The notes: a model not told the origin generated them from the letters alone. Counted from the first letter of the stretch, positions 20,693 to 29,806 are shown. The stretch is 64,000 nucleotides of DNA from RH-AL1 sp965277355 (GCA_965277355.1 CBDICN010000002.1:186001-250000), one strand, 5' to 3'. Numbers and translations: made by a program.

Positions 20693-20718
20693 GCGGGGCT
20701 TCAGCCCCGCTTTTTTTG
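20693..20718. terminator. Bidirectional-type intrinsic terminator
   Basis: The perfect stem AGCGGGGCT/AGCCCCGCT with a two-base loop is followed by seven T. It lies between the convergent ferritin-like gene and cysG. The T run serves the plus strand, and the A run on the other side can partly serve cysG. Confidence 0.88.
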
Positions 20719-20738
20719 CGGCAAGCCGAATCCCCCGC

Positions 20739-22271
20739 TCACGGTATTTCGCCCTGACCGGCCCGCGCGAGAGCGACCTCGACAGTCTCGCCTCGCGCGA
20801 AGCCGAGCCCGATCATCAGAAGACAAGGCCCGGTCGGCGCGGCGCGACGGGTCAACTCGGGCATCGCCGCGATCGCGCCGAACACCCGCCGCTCTTCGGG
20901 CTGGGTGGCCCGCTCGACCAGCACCGCCGGCGTTGCGGGTGCGATCCCGTGGGCGAGCAGCTTCTCCACCAGGGCGTCCATCGTCCGCACGCCCATGTAG
21001 ACCACCGTCGCCGCGGCGGGATCGCACAGTGCGCGCCAGTCGATGTCCTCCGGCAGCCGCCCGTCCCTCGCGTGCGCTGTCACGAACTGCAGCCGCCGCG
21101 CCACCGTCCGCTCGGTTAGCGACACCCGCATCGAGGCGGCCGCGCCGAGCGCCGCCGTCACCCCAGGCACCACGTCCACGGGCACGCCGGCGTCCACGCA
21201 GCCCTCGATCTCCTCCGTGGCGCGGCCGAAGATCATCGGGTCGCCGCCCTTGAGACGCACCACGGTCTTGCCGGCGCGCGCGAAGGCGACCATCATCGCG
21301 GTGATCTCGTGCTGCTTGCAGGACGGCTTGTAGCCGCGCTTGCCGACGTCGATCTTCTCCGCCTCGCGCCGCGCCATGCCGACGATCGCCGGGGCGACCA
21401 GTTTGTCGTAGAGCACGATGTCGGCGCCCTGCAGCGCGCGCAGCGCCTTCAGGGTGAGGAGGTCGGGATCGCCCGGTCCGGCGCCGACGAGCGTCACCCG
21501 CCCGATCGGCGCACCGTGCTCCGTGGCGGCATCGTCCGGTAGGCCGGGCGGCGTCGCGTGGTCGAGACAGGCGGCGAAGTCCGCCGCCGCCGGAGCCCTG
21601 TCCTCGTCCACCAGCGCCAGGCGCGAGAAGCGCTCCCAAAAGCGGCGCCGCGCGCGGAACGGCAGCGCCATCGGGGCCAAGCGGGCGCGCCAGGCGCGTG
21701 CCGCTCGCGCCCACGCCTGCAGGCTGGGCGGCAGCAGCGTCTCGAGCCTGCCGCGGAGCGCCTGGCCGAACACCGGCGCCGCGCCGTCCGTCGAGATGCC
21801 GATGACGAGGGGCGACCGATTGACGATCGCGCCGAACTGGAAATCGCAGAAGGCCGGATTGTCGATCGCATTCATCGGGACGCCCGCCACCCGCGCCGCG
21901 GTCCGGAACCGGGCAGCCTCGCCGTCGTCGAGCGAATCGAGCAGCGCCATCGCCGCGGCCGCCAGATCAGCCGCCCGCCAGCAGCGCTCGTGCAGCGTCA
22001 GACGCGGATGGCGCGCCGCGAGCGCCCGCATCGGTTCGCAAGGTTCGGAGGCGTAGACATCGAGAGTGGCGCCGGTGGCGAGAAGCAGCTCGGCCTTCCA
22101 GCACGCCCGCTCGGTCGCGCCGGCGAGCACCGCCCTCTTGCCGGCGAGAGCGAAGAACACCGGCAGGACGGCGAGGTCGCCGATTGTCGCGTCGCCCCGA
22201 GTCGCGTCGCCGTGAAGCGCGTCGCCGGTCTGCGTCGCATCGTCCGCTGGTATGATCGCCGTCTCGTTCAT
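20739..22271 (-). CDS. cysG: Siroheme synthase CysG (SUMT plus dehydrogenase/ferrochelatase)
   Basis: A 510-residue multifunctional enzyme that converts uroporphyrinogen III to siroheme, the cofactor of sulfite and nitrite reductases. Residues about 30-240 form the dehydrogenase/chelatase part (LPVFFALAGKRAVLAGATERA, NAIDNPAFCDFQFGAIVNRSPL). Residues about 250-500 form the SAM-dependent methyltransferase: VTLVGAGPGDPDLLTLKALRAL, YDKLVAPAIV, VRLKGGDPMIFGRATEE and VVPGVTAALGAAA. In the first domain the usual GGG NAD motif reads GKRAVLAGATERA, slightly divergent. An N-terminal DATxxGDA stretch is low complexity. No cysteine-pathway genes are adjacent. Confidence 0.93.
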   Translation of the reverse strand: MNETAIIPADDATQTGDALHGDATRGDATIGDLAVLPVFFALAGKRAVLAGATERACWKAELLLATGATLDVYASEPCEPMRALAARHPRLTLHERCWRAADLAAAAMALLDSLDDGEAARFRTAARVAGVPMNAIDNPAFCDFQFGAIVNRSPLVIGISTDGAAPVFGQALRGRLETLLPPSLQAWARAARAWRARLAPMALPFRARRRFWERFSRLALVDEDRAPAAADFAACLDHATPPGLPDDAATEHGAPIGRVTLVGAGPGDPDLLTLKALRALQGADIVLYDKLVAPAIVGMARREAEKIDVGKRGYKPSCKQHEITAMMVAFARAGKTVVRLKGGDPMIFGRATEEIEGCVDAGVPVDVVPGVTAALGAAASMRVSLTERTVARRLQFVTAHARDGRLPEDIDWRALCDPAAATVVYMGVRTMDALVEKLLAHGIAPATPAVLVERATQPEERRVFGAIAAMPELTRRAAPTGPCLLMIGLGFARGETVEVALARAGQGEIP

Positions 22272-22433
22272 CGCCCACTCGTCATCACACGATCACGCTT
22301 CGCGAAGCAGCTTTGGAAGCCAAACCCTTGGCGATAAAGCATGTAAGAGGCCAGCGGGAACCGCGCGGAAAGCCGCCTCGTTAAGCGCCGGCGGACGAGA
22401 CACAAGGTTCAAAGTCATGTCGAGCCAAGCGTC

Positions 22434-24401
22434 GTGAACGCTCTCTTGCCCCAGCTGCAGCCTTCAACGCCGGACCCGGCACGCACGCTCGATACGCTCG
22501 CCACCATCCTCATCATCATCCTGGTGGTCGGCACCCTGTTCTTCGCGCGAGAGATCCTCGTGCCGGTCGCGATCGCGATCCTCTTGAGCTTCGTTCTTTC
22601 CCCGCTGGTCAAGGTCCTGCGCAAGGCCGGGTTGGGTCGGACGATCTCGGTCGGCATGGTCGTTCTAGCGACCTTTCTTCTCGCGGTCGGGATCGGCAGC
22701 ATCTTGGCGAAGCAGATCACCGACTTGGCCGCGGACGCACCGAAATACCAGGCCACAGTGACCAAAAAGGTCGACAGTGCCAGGGCGTTGACGGCCAACA
22801 GCCCGCTGCTGGAGCGCCTGAACGCGCTGATCGCGGACGCCTCCAGGATGAAACCTTCGGAGGCTCCTGGCAACGTCAAGCCTAAGCCGGCGGTGTTCCC
22901 GCCGCAGGGCGATCAGCCTGCCAAAAAGGACAAGGCGCCGATGCCGGTCGAGATCGTCTCGCCACCGCCCGGCGTCCTCACCATCATGCAAGCTGTGGCC
23001 GGGACCGCCGCCTCGCCGCTCGCGACGGCGGCCTTCGTTGCGATCTTCGTCGTCTTCATCCTCCTGCAGCGCGAAGACTTGCGCAACCGCTTCATCCGGC
23101 TCGTCGGCTCCGGCGATATCCAGCGCACGACACTGGCGATGAACGATGCGGCGCGACGGCTCAGCCGCTACTTCCTCGCGCAGGTGCTGCTCAACACCGT
23201 CTTCGGCGTCGTCATCGCGCTGGTCTTGACGATCATCGGCGTGCCAAGCGCCCTGCTGTGGGGAATCGTGGCGATCTTCATGCGCTTCATCCCCTACGTC
23301 GGATCGTTTGGAGCCGCGATCTTTCCCATCTTGATGGCAGCCGCGGCCAGCCCCGGCTGGACGATGGCGATCGAGACCGCCCTCCTCTTCATCGTCAGCG
23401 AAACGATCGTAGGCCAGGTGGTGGAACCGCTCGTCTACGGCCGCAACACCGGTATCTCGCCCATCGCGGTGGTCGCCGCGGCGACGTTCTGGACCTGGCT
23501 CTGGGGACCGGTCGGCCTCGTCCTCTCGACGCCGCTGACGGTGTGCGTCGTCGTCATCGGCCGTCACGTGGAACGCCTCGCCTTCCTCGACGTGATCCTC
23601 GGCGACGCCCCGGCACTCACGCCCGTCGAGACCTTCTACCAACGCATGCTCGTCGGCGACCCCTCGGAGATCGTCGACCACGCGGAAGGCTTCCTCGCGG
23701 AAGGATCCCTGCTCGACTATTACGATCAGGTCGCCATGCGGGCGCTGTTGCTGGCGCAGCAGGACGTTCGTCGCGGCGCCCTGCCGGAGCAGCGGCAGGC
23801 GACCATCTGCCGAATGATCCGGGTCCTGCTCGAAGACCTGGACGATGCTTCCAGAACGATGGAGACGACGAGGAAACACACCGCTCGAAAGGATGCGCCC
23901 GCCTCCCTCGAGAACGAGGCAGCGGAACTCCCGGCGGACGTCCCGGCGGAACCGGCGCTTCCCAACCCGCGCATCGATCCGGCCTGGCGTGAGAAGGCCA
24001 TCGTTTGCGTGGCCGGACGCACGGCTCTCGACGAGGCGGCGGCTCACATCTTCGCCGATCTTCTCGGACGTAAGGGTGTCGCCGTGCGCGTGGCGCCGGC
24101 CTCCAGCCTGACGACCGACGACCGGGCCGAACTGGCGACCCCTGAGACGAAGCTCGTCGTGCTGTCGTTGCTCGATGCCGACCTCAACGTGTCGCAGGCC
24201 CGTTTCGCGGTCAGGCGACTGCGCCGCCGTGTTCCGGGCGTGCCCATCGTCGCTGCTTTCTGGAGGGCGGACATCGACGACGATCGTACGACGACCCTTT
24301 GCCGCGACGTACGCGGCGACAGCTCCATCGCGAGTCTTCCCGAAGCCATTCGCTTCTGCCTCGACAAGGCGAGCGAAAAGCCGGTGGCGGCGGCAGCTTG
24401 A
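22434..24401 (+). CDS. AI-2E-family (PerM/YdiK-like) transporter with a long C-terminal cytosolic extension
   Basis: A 655-residue membrane protein starting at GTG. Residues about 15-400 are the AI-2E transporter fold: paired N-terminal helices, a hydrophilic Pro/Lys-rich loop, and the conserved WGIVAIFMRFIPYVGSFGAA then ETIVGQVVEPLVYGRNTGIS. Relatives export autoinducer-2, Na+ or unknown solutes. About 250 extra residues follow, helical and then an alpha/beta domain (VAVRVAPASSL, LVVLSLLDADLNVSQARFAV, VPGVPIVAAFW). This part resembles a regulatory or nucleotide/cofactor-binding fold that I cannot name. No ATG in the same frame offers a better start. Confidence 0.82.
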   Translation: MNALLPQLQPSTPDPARTLDTLATILIIILVVGTLFFAREILVPVAIAILLSFVLSPLVKVLRKAGLGRTISVGMVVLATFLLAVGIGSILAKQITDLAADAPKYQATVTKKVDSARALTANSPLLERLNALIADASRMKPSEAPGNVKPKPAVFPPQGDQPAKKDKAPMPVEIVSPPPGVLTIMQAVAGTAASPLATAAFVAIFVVFILLQREDLRNRFIRLVGSGDIQRTTLAMNDAARRLSRYFLAQVLLNTVFGVVIALVLTIIGVPSALLWGIVAIFMRFIPYVGSFGAAIFPILMAAAASPGWTMAIETALLFIVSETIVGQVVEPLVYGRNTGISPIAVVAAATFWTWLWGPVGLVLSTPLTVCVVVIGRHVERLAFLDVILGDAPALTPVETFYQRMLVGDPSEIVDHAEGFLAEGSLLDYYDQVAMRALLLAQQDVRRGALPEQRQATICRMIRVLLEDLDDASRTMETTRKHTARKDAPASLENEAAELPADVPAEPALPNPRIDPAWREKAIVCVAGRTALDEAAAHIFADLLGRKGVAVRVAPASSLTTDDRAELATPETKLVVLSLLDADLNVSQARFAVRRLRRRVPGVPIVAAFWRADIDDDRTTTLCRDVRGDSSIASLPEAIRFCLDKASEKPVAAAA

Positions 24402-24805
24402 TCGATGACGCCGCCGCGGTCTCGCAGTTGTGAATTTCTCTAACTCCAAACTGCCAGGGAAACGTCTTGCCGGCCCTTCACGGCCGATCCGAACCCGACT
24501 AGAAGCTCGCTCACGCTTCTCTCGTTTGTTGATGCCCGTCGGCGCGAATGTAGAGAACTTGCATGTCATCCTGCCAGTTCTCTAGAGCGCGCTTCTCAAG
24601 TAAGGGGCTGTTATACCCATTTCCTTTTCGAGAAGACAAAGACTCTGAGCCTGGCAAGAAAACGACGGTCAACTACTGGCTTAGGCTGTAAATGTTGGTG
24701 ATGCTCAAACTCCGGGTAACATGCTCTTCAAACGTTCGCACGTGCGACATCGTTCGAGTACCGAAAGGGTGCGCCGGACAGGACGTAAGCGATGAGAACG
24801 ACGGC
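24402..24805. other. Porin upstream region, no gene recognised
   Basis: About 400 bp ahead of the OprB porin. It is AT-richer than the rest, as expected of a promoter region, but no convincing operator, riboswitch or small ORF with a ribosome site could be picked out. Confidence 0.4.
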
Positions 24806-26227
24806 ATGAAAGCATCGACACCCTCTCTTCTCGTCCTTGCGGCCTTGCTCCTGATCGGGGGCGCAGGGACCGCCGTGGCGCAGGACATCGGCCAGACCGG
24901 CGCGGGAGGCTCGCCGACGACGTCGGTCACGGCACCGGAGACGTCCGGGCAGCCGTCGGAGAACGCGCCCGCCCAGACCCCCAGCATCCAGAGTTCGCTC
25001 GGCAAGTACGGCGACCCCGGCGGCATCCGCGCCTTCCTCGATTCGAAGGGCATCGACTACAGCTTCACCTATATCGGAGAGGTGCTCGGCAACGCGACCG
25101 GCGGCATCAAGCGCGGCGCCACCTACGAGGGCGAGATCAACGGCGCGCTCGACATCGACCTCGGCAAGCTCGCCGGGCTCAAGGACGCGGCGCTGCACGC
25201 GAACGTCTACCAGCTCAACGGGCGCGGCCTCAGCGGCAACAACACGCTCGACCTCTTCACCGTCAGCGGCATCGAGGCCTTCCCGTCGACGAGGCTCTAC
25301 GAGGCCTGGTTCGAGCAGAAGCTCGCCGGCGGCAAGCTCTTCGTACGCGTCGGCCAGATCGCCGCCGACACGGAATTCGTGATCAGCCAGACGGCATCGC
25401 TGTTCATCGGCTCGACCTTCGGCTTCCCGTCGAGCTTGACCGCCGACCTGCCGAGCGGCGGACCGGACTTTCCGCTGGCGACGCCCGGCGTGCGCGTGAA
25501 GGCGACGCCGACCGACAACGTCACCCTGCTCGCCGCGCTGTTCGACGGCGACCCGGCCGGCCCTTACCGTCCCGGCGTCAACAGCATCCTGCCGCAGCTT
25601 CGCAATCCCTCGGGAACCAATTTCCGGCTAGTGGACCCTCCGCTGCTGATGACCGAGGCGCAGTTCGCCTACAACCAGGAGAAGGACGCCAAGGGCCTGC
25701 CGGGCACCGTGAAGGTCGGCTATCTCCATCATTTCGAGGACTTCGCCGCGACCGACATCCCCGACATTTTCCACGCGGTCCATCACGGCAACGACGGCCT
25801 CTACGGCATCATCGACCAGACGATCTACCGCCAGCCCGGCAACGACCAGATCGGCGCCGCCGTTTTCCTGCGCGGCCTCAGCTTGCCCAGCGATCGCAAT
25901 CTCATCGACCTTTATATCGATGGCGGCATCTCCTATCAGGGACTCATCCCCGGCCGCGTCTTCGACACCATAGGGGTGAGCGCCGCCTACGCCCGCATTT
26001 CCCCCAACGTCACCACGTTCGACGCGGCGACCGGCAGCCCGCTGGTGCGCGACTACCAGGCGCTGATCGAGGCGACCTACCAGTATGTCGTCGTGCCGGG
26101 CTTCACGATGCAGCCCGTGTTCCAGTATATCTTCCATCCCGGCGCCCACGGCGTCGCCGATCCGCAAACCGGCCAGCCGATCCGCGACGCGGCGGTGTTC
26201 GGGTTGCGGGTATCCGTGCGCTATTGA
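24806..26227 (+). CDS. OprB-family carbohydrate-selective porin
   Basis: A 473-residue outer-membrane beta-barrel. The signal peptide (LLVLAALLLIGGAGTAVAQ) is followed by a Thr/Pro-rich spacer. The OprB pattern then appears: SFTYIGEVLGNATGGIKRGATYEG, LFVRVGQIAADTEFVISQTA, LTADLPSGGPDFPLATPGVR, and a closing strand ending FGLRVSVRY with an aromatic last residue, as outer-membrane barrels require. It would let sugars or other small solutes diffuse into the periplasm. The start at 24806 begins the signal peptide; the frame upstream to 24692 has none. No sugar-uptake operon lies nearby. Confidence 0.88.
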   Translation: MKASTPSLLVLAALLLIGGAGTAVAQDIGQTGAGGSPTTSVTAPETSGQPSENAPAQTPSIQSSLGKYGDPGGIRAFLDSKGIDYSFTYIGEVLGNATGGIKRGATYEGEINGALDIDLGKLAGLKDAALHANVYQLNGRGLSGNNTLDLFTVSGIEAFPSTRLYEAWFEQKLAGGKLFVRVGQIAADTEFVISQTASLFIGSTFGFPSSLTADLPSGGPDFPLATPGVRVKATPTDNVTLLAALFDGDPAGPYRPGVNSILPQLRNPSGTNFRLVDPPLLMTEAQFAYNQEKDAKGLPGTVKVGYLHHFEDFAATDIPDIFHAVHHGNDGLYGIIDQTIYRQPGNDQIGAAVFLRGLSLPSDRNLIDLYIDGGISYQGLIPGRVFDTIGVSAAYARISPNVTTFDAATGSPLVRDYQALIEATYQYVVVPGFTMQPVFQYIFHPGAHGVADPQTGQPIRDAAVFGLRVSVRY

Positions 26228-26365
26228 GCGGCGCCGGTGTCGCGGCGCTCGAGGAACGCCAGATGCGTGGCAGGCCCTTGCCGGCAACCGGCAATGCCGC
26301 TATATCGGCCCTCCTCCGCCTTCCAAGCGGCGCGGACGGCCTTCCCAAGAGGCGCACAAACGGCC

Positions 26366-26441
26366 GGGGTCATAGCTCAGTTGGGAGAGCGCTTCAATGG
26401 CATTGAAGAGGTCGGCGGTTCGATTCCGCCTGGCTCCACCA
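26366..26441 (+). tRNA. tRNA-Ala (anticodon GGC)
   Basis: A 76-nt cloverleaf with encoded CCA. The acceptor GGGGTCA pairs with TGGCTCC and includes the G3-U70 pair that identifies alanine tRNAs. The D arm is AGCTCAGTTGGGAGAGC. The anticodon stem CTTCA/TGAAG encloses the loop ATGGCAT, giving anticodon GGC. The T arm is GGCGG-TTCGATT-CCGCC. Five tandem 19-bp repeats begin two bases downstream. Confidence 0.97.
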
Positions 26442-26442
26442 A

Positions 26443-26537
26443 TCTAAACCAACAGGTCTTGTCTAAACCAACAGGTCTCGTCTAAACCAACAGGTCTCGT
26501 ATAAACCAACAGGTCTCGTATAAACCAACAGATCTCG
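26443..26537 (+). repeat. Five tandem 19-bp repeats beside tRNA-Ala
   Basis: The unit TCTAAACCAACAGGTCTCG repeats five times without spacers (26443, 26462, 26481, 26500, 26519). Copies 4 and 5 begin TATAAACC and the last has GATCTCG. A worn copy (GGTCTAAACTCG) lies near 26566. The array is AT-richer than its surroundings and starts right after the tRNA 3' end. Confidence 0.92.
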
Positions 26538-26645
26538 CGATCTTAGTGTCCGAAGGAACCGACTGGTCTAAACTCGAAAAAAGCGTTGTTCGCTTCGCCG
26601 CTGTCTCCGTCGATCGACGGACAGTCGCTTGCACCGGGCCATGGA

Positions 26646-26867
26646 TCAAGCTTCCTGCGACTGGATCGGCTTCCCGCTCTTGTCGGCAACAATACCTTTA
26701 GGAACGGCGAACGCCGGAGCGTCCGGCTCCGCGTTCCAGGCTTTCGAACCCTCCGGATCCTCCAATCTCAGCGTCACGATCTCGATAGCTTCCTTGCGCG
26801 ATTTCGCCAGCAGGTAATAGCAGTCGACCGGCCGGGCCGGACGCCAAACTCGATAAACCTGCTTCAC
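26646..26867 (-). CDS. Hypothetical small protein
   Basis: A 73-residue protein of unknown function. It starts at GTG (26867), which follows the strong ribosome site GGGAGGCTAAC. The sequence KQVYRVWRPARPVDCYYLLAK, then SRKEAIEIVTLRLEDPEGSKAW, has alternating hydrophobic and charged residues and looks like a small folded alpha/beta protein. It has no signal peptide or membrane segment. An ATG 11 codons upstream is less likely given the ribosome site. Confidence 0.55.
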   Translation of the reverse strand: MKQVYRVWRPARPVDCYYLLAKSRKEAIEIVTLRLEDPEGSKAWNAEPDAPAFAVPKGIVADKSGKPIQSQEA

Positions 26868-27009
26868 GTTAGCCTCCCGCCTCGGCTGACCTCCCGTCAT
26901 CTGAAGACGAGGGCAGATCGACCGATCGCTTCGCCGGATCGTGGCGACATCAAACCACGGAGGCCCTCGTTGCGAAACGTCGTTTCATCGGGGTGGACGG
27001 TCGGACCGT

Positions 27010-27156
27010 TCACGGCGTCGGCTCCGATGCCCCCGGCGTGGTCTTCGCCTTGCCGTCAGAGGGTCCGGAGACCGGCGAATTGCTCCCGAGCACCTTGCCG
27101 TTCACCGTCTCGCCATAGATCGAGGCCGAGGATTCGGGGACGTCTTGCCGCCTCAT
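27010..27156 (-). CDS. Possible 48-residue protein coupled to the GNAT gene
   Basis: A short frame whose ATG (27156) overlaps the TGA of the preceding acetyltransferase gene as ATGA, suggesting translational coupling. The product (starting MRRQDVPESSASIYGETVNG) is rich in Ser, Gly and Pro and looks unstructured. No family was recognised. The overlap is the only positive evidence. Confidence 0.3.
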   Translation of the reverse strand: MRRQDVPESSASIYGETVNGKVLGSNSPVSGPSDGKAKTTPGASEPTP

Positions 27157-27761
27157 CGGAGTACGGCGGCGACAGGCCGGCCCGCTTCGAGCCTGCTCCG
27201 CACGGATGGCCATTCGGCGCGCAGGATCGAGTAATAGATCGCGTCACGCCGTCTCCCATCCGGCATGTAATTGTAGCTTCGCAGGACGCCCTCTTCGGTC
27301 GCGCCGATGTTGCGAAGGCCCTGGCGTGCCCGCGTGTTCAGGACGTCGGTCTTGAACTCGACGCGCTCGCAGCCCAGCACATCGAAAGCCGTGGCGAGAA
27401 GGAGGAGCTTGGCTTGCCCATTGATGCCCTCCCCGCGAAACGGCTTGCCGAGCCAGGACCAGCCGATCTCGAGGCGCCGGTCCGCTGGCGCCATATTGCC
27501 GTAGGACATGCTGCCGGCCGTGCGGTTGCTGCGCTTGTCGACCACGACGAAGACGGCGCGCCGCCCTGCAACGCGGTCGTCCAGGGCCGAACGCATGAAC
27601 ACCTCGAGGCCGGCTTCGTCGTCGATCCGCGATACGAAGTAGCGCCAGATGTCTGCCTCGAACGCGATCTCCGCCAGCGCACATCGATCCGTCGCCTCGA
27701 GCGGCCGAAGAACGACATGCCGGTTCTCGAGCGTTGCCTCGCCGATGGTCGTCCAGTTCAT
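27153..27761 (-). CDS. GNAT-family N-acetyltransferase (RimJ/RimL-like)
   Basis: A 202-residue acetyltransferase of the RimJ/RimL group. It opens with VVLRPLEATDRCALAEIA and has GSMSYGNMAPADRRLEIGWSWL. The acetyl-CoA loop region reads FRGEGINGQAKLLLLATAF, followed by RVEFKTDVLNTRARQGLRNI and GATEEGVLRSY. This family acetylates protein N-termini, amino acids or small amines. The start at 27761 fits the family N-terminus (MNWTTIGEATLENRHVVLRP) and excludes 16 upstream codons. The target is unknown. Confidence 0.85.
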   Translation of the reverse strand: MNWTTIGEATLENRHVVLRPLEATDRCALAEIAFEADIWRYFVSRIDDEAGLEVFMRSALDDRVAGRRAVFVVVDKRSNRTAGSMSYGNMAPADRRLEIGWSWLGKPFRGEGINGQAKLLLLATAFDVLGCERVEFKTDVLNTRARQGLRNIGATEEGVLRSYNYMPDGRRRDAIYYSILRAEWPSVRSRLEAGRPVAAVLR

Positions 27762-28079
27762 GCGGTCGTCCTTCGTGCACGCTTGGTCGTCGGCTCGCGA
27801 CGCTCGCACCTCGTTATAGGCGATCCACGCGGCCGAGGTCGACGCGATCGACCTTCCTCACGCATGGCCAAGTCCTCACACATGGCCGAGCGCCACGATG
27901 ATCGAAATTGTCCGCCTCCGCCTGCTTGCGGCAGCTTCGCGCCGGCGTCCGATACGAACCGGCGTCCGATATCAAAGAGGTGTTACGGCTTGCTTTGCGA
28001 GCATTGCCACTCATTTATGTTTGGCACGCGGTAGCCAAATACGCGCTAGCCAAAAAGGCCCCGCAATGGGTTCTCGACC
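27762..28079. other. Intergenic region between GNAT and the Crp/Fnr regulator
   Basis: About 320 bp with divergent genes on either side. It holds the direct repeat CCGGCGTCCGATA (twice, around 27942-27975) and a doubled TAGCCAAA near 28031-28053. No FNR-type TTGAT-N4-ATCAA box was seen. Confidence 0.4.
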
Positions 28080-28835
28080 GTGAGTTCCGGCTTCTCAGGC
28101 CCATACCACCCGATTGTCAGGCGCTTGGAAAGCTTCAGGCCGTTGTCGAACGCCGACATCGAAGCTCTGTTGAATGCCTTATCGAGCGTGCGAACCTTCC
28201 CCGCGCAGACCGATGTTGTGCGCGAGGGCGATCCTTGCGGCACCGCCCACGTTCTCGTCGAAGGGTTCGCCTGCCGCTACAAGATCGTCGAGGGCGGGCG
28301 GCGCCAGATCACCGGCTTCCTGGTGCCCGGCGATTGCTGCGACGCGCACATGTTCGTGCTCGACCGCATGGACCACAGCATCCTGACGCTGTCGGAGGCC
28401 AGGGTCGCGCTCGTCTCGCGCGAGACGATGCGCACCCTCACCGCCGCCCATCCGGCCGTGGAGCGGGCGATCACCTGGTCGACCCTGGTGGACGCGGCGA
28501 TTTCGCGAGAGTGGCTGGCCAACATGGGGCGCCGCTCGCCCGACCGTCGCATCGGTCACCTGCTGTGCGAGATCCTGCTGCGGCTGAAGGCGGTCGGTCT
28601 TTCCGAGGAGCAGCGCTTCGCCTTCCCCATCACTCAGGCCGACCTCGGCGACGCGGTGGGGCTCTCGACCGTCCATGTCAACCGGACGCTGCAGGAGCTC
28701 AAGGAGAAGAAGCTCATCCAGTGGCGCCGCGGCCAGTTCGAGGTCCTGGACCTGGCGCGATGCCAGCACTACAGCGACTTCGATCCCGGTTATCTGCGTT
28801 GCCTTCGCGACATGGACGTTGAAAGCTCGCTTTAG
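28080..28835 (+). CDS. Crp/Fnr-family transcriptional regulator
   Basis: A 251-residue regulator with a GTG start. The cyclic-nucleotide-like sensor domain (FPAQTDVVREGDPCGTAHVLVEGFACRYK) is followed by the long dimer helix and a C-terminal winged helix: FPITQADLGDAVGLSTVHVNRTLQELKEKKLIQW. The recognition helix has the V-x-R pattern of the family. The N-terminus lacks the cluster of Cys that binds Fe-S in FNR. The pattern GDCCDAHMFVLDRMDH is common in Rhizobiales paralogues of unknown ligand. It may control neighbouring genes such as the peroxiredoxin, but this is only positional. Confidence 0.87.
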   Translation: MSSGFSGPYHPIVRRLESFRPLSNADIEALLNALSSVRTFPAQTDVVREGDPCGTAHVLVEGFACRYKIVEGGRRQITGFLVPGDCCDAHMFVLDRMDHSILTLSEARVALVSRETMRTLTAAHPAVERAITWSTLVDAAISREWLANMGRRSPDRRIGHLLCEILLRLKAVGLSEEQRFAFPITQADLGDAVGLSTVHVNRTLQELKEKKLIQWRRGQFEVLDLARCQHYSDFDPGYLRCLRDMDVESSL

Positions 28836-29170
28836 CCGGCCGTTGGTGGCGGGCATGTCCCTTCCCCGCTCATCCAGGCCGGCCCGCATGCCGGAGTTCT
28901 ATTTCAACCAAATCTCGGATGCGCTCGGCACATTCCGGACTTCATCGTTTCGAGCCCGTGGAGCATCGTCCCGGCCCCGGGACGACACCTCGCGACGCCG
29001 CATACGATCATGCTGACCGCACGGACATGCCGGCCGATCGTCGCGGGCATATTCTCGACCAAAGGATTTCCATCCCCGATCCGGCTTAAGAACGAGGCGA
29101 AGTTTCCGTTGACGGCCGCTGTGGTCTCTTGCAGCCTCGCGGCTCCTCTTGATCTTCTCGGAGCCGCCCC
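28836..29170. other. Intergenic region upstream of the peroxiredoxin
   Basis: About 335 bp. It presumably carries the peroxiredoxin promoter. No operator, terminator or coding frame could be supported. Confidence 0.4.
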
Positions 29171-29806
29171 ATGGCACTGCAACTCGGCGACATCGCCCCG
29201 AACTTCCAGGCCGAGACCACAGAGGGTCGTTTGGACTTCTACCAATGGGCCGGCGACAGCTGGGTGGTTCTTTTCTCGCATCCCAAGAACTTCACGCCGG
29301 TGTGCACCACCGAGCTCGGCTACACGGCCAAGCTCAAGCCGGAGTTCGACCGGCGCAACACCAAGGCCATCGGTCTTTCCGTCGACCCGTTGTCGGCGCA
29401 CGGGAAATGGGCCGACGACATCGCGGAAACGCAGGGCACGGCTCTCAACTTCCCGCTCATCGCGGATGCCGACCGCAAGGTGTCCGACCTCTACGGCATG
29501 ATCCATCCCAATGCGTCCGACACGCTCACCGTGCGCTCCGTCTTCGTGATCGGGCCCGACCACAAGGTCAAGCTCACCTTGACCTATCCGGCCTCGACCG
29601 GGCGCAACTTCGACGAGGTGCTGCGGGTGATCGACTCGCTTCAGCTGACCGCCAGGCATCAGGTCGCGACGCCGGTGAACTGGAAGAGCGGCGAGGACGT
29701 GATCATCGTCCCGAGCGTGTCGGACGACGACGCGAAGAAGAAGTATCCCGGCGGTTTCAGCGTCGTGAAGCCCTACCTGCGGACTGTCGCGCAACCGACG
29801 GATTGA
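29171..29806 (+). CDS. 1-Cys peroxiredoxin (Prx6 type)
   Basis: A 211-residue thiol peroxidase. The active-site signature PKNFTPVCTTELG puts the peroxidatic Cys at residue 45, and no other Cys occurs, so it is a true 1-Cys enzyme. The long C-terminal extension (PVNWKSGEDVIIVPSVSDDD and KKKYPGGFSVVKPYLR) is the Prx6 dimerisation part. It reduces H2O2 and lipid or alkyl peroxides in the cytoplasm using an external thiol. GGAGCCGCCCC before the ATG is a good ribosome site. The Crp/Fnr regulator upstream on the same strand is a possible controller. Confidence 0.93.
   Translation: MALQLGDIAPNFQAETTEGRLDFYQWAGDSWVVLFSHPKNFTPVCTTELGYTAKLKPEFDRRNTKAIGLSVDPLSAHGKWADDIAETQGTALNFPLIADADRKVSDLYGMIHPNASDTLTVRSVFVIGPDHKVKLTLTYPASTGRNFDEVLRVIDSLQLTARHQVATPVNWKSGEDVIIVPSVSDDDAKKKYPGGFSVVKPYLRTVAQPTD

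Noticed and set aside
26443..26537. Tandem repeats considered as a CRISPR or iteron origin
   Set aside because: Units are head-to-tail with no spacers, and there is no replication initiator or cas gene close by.
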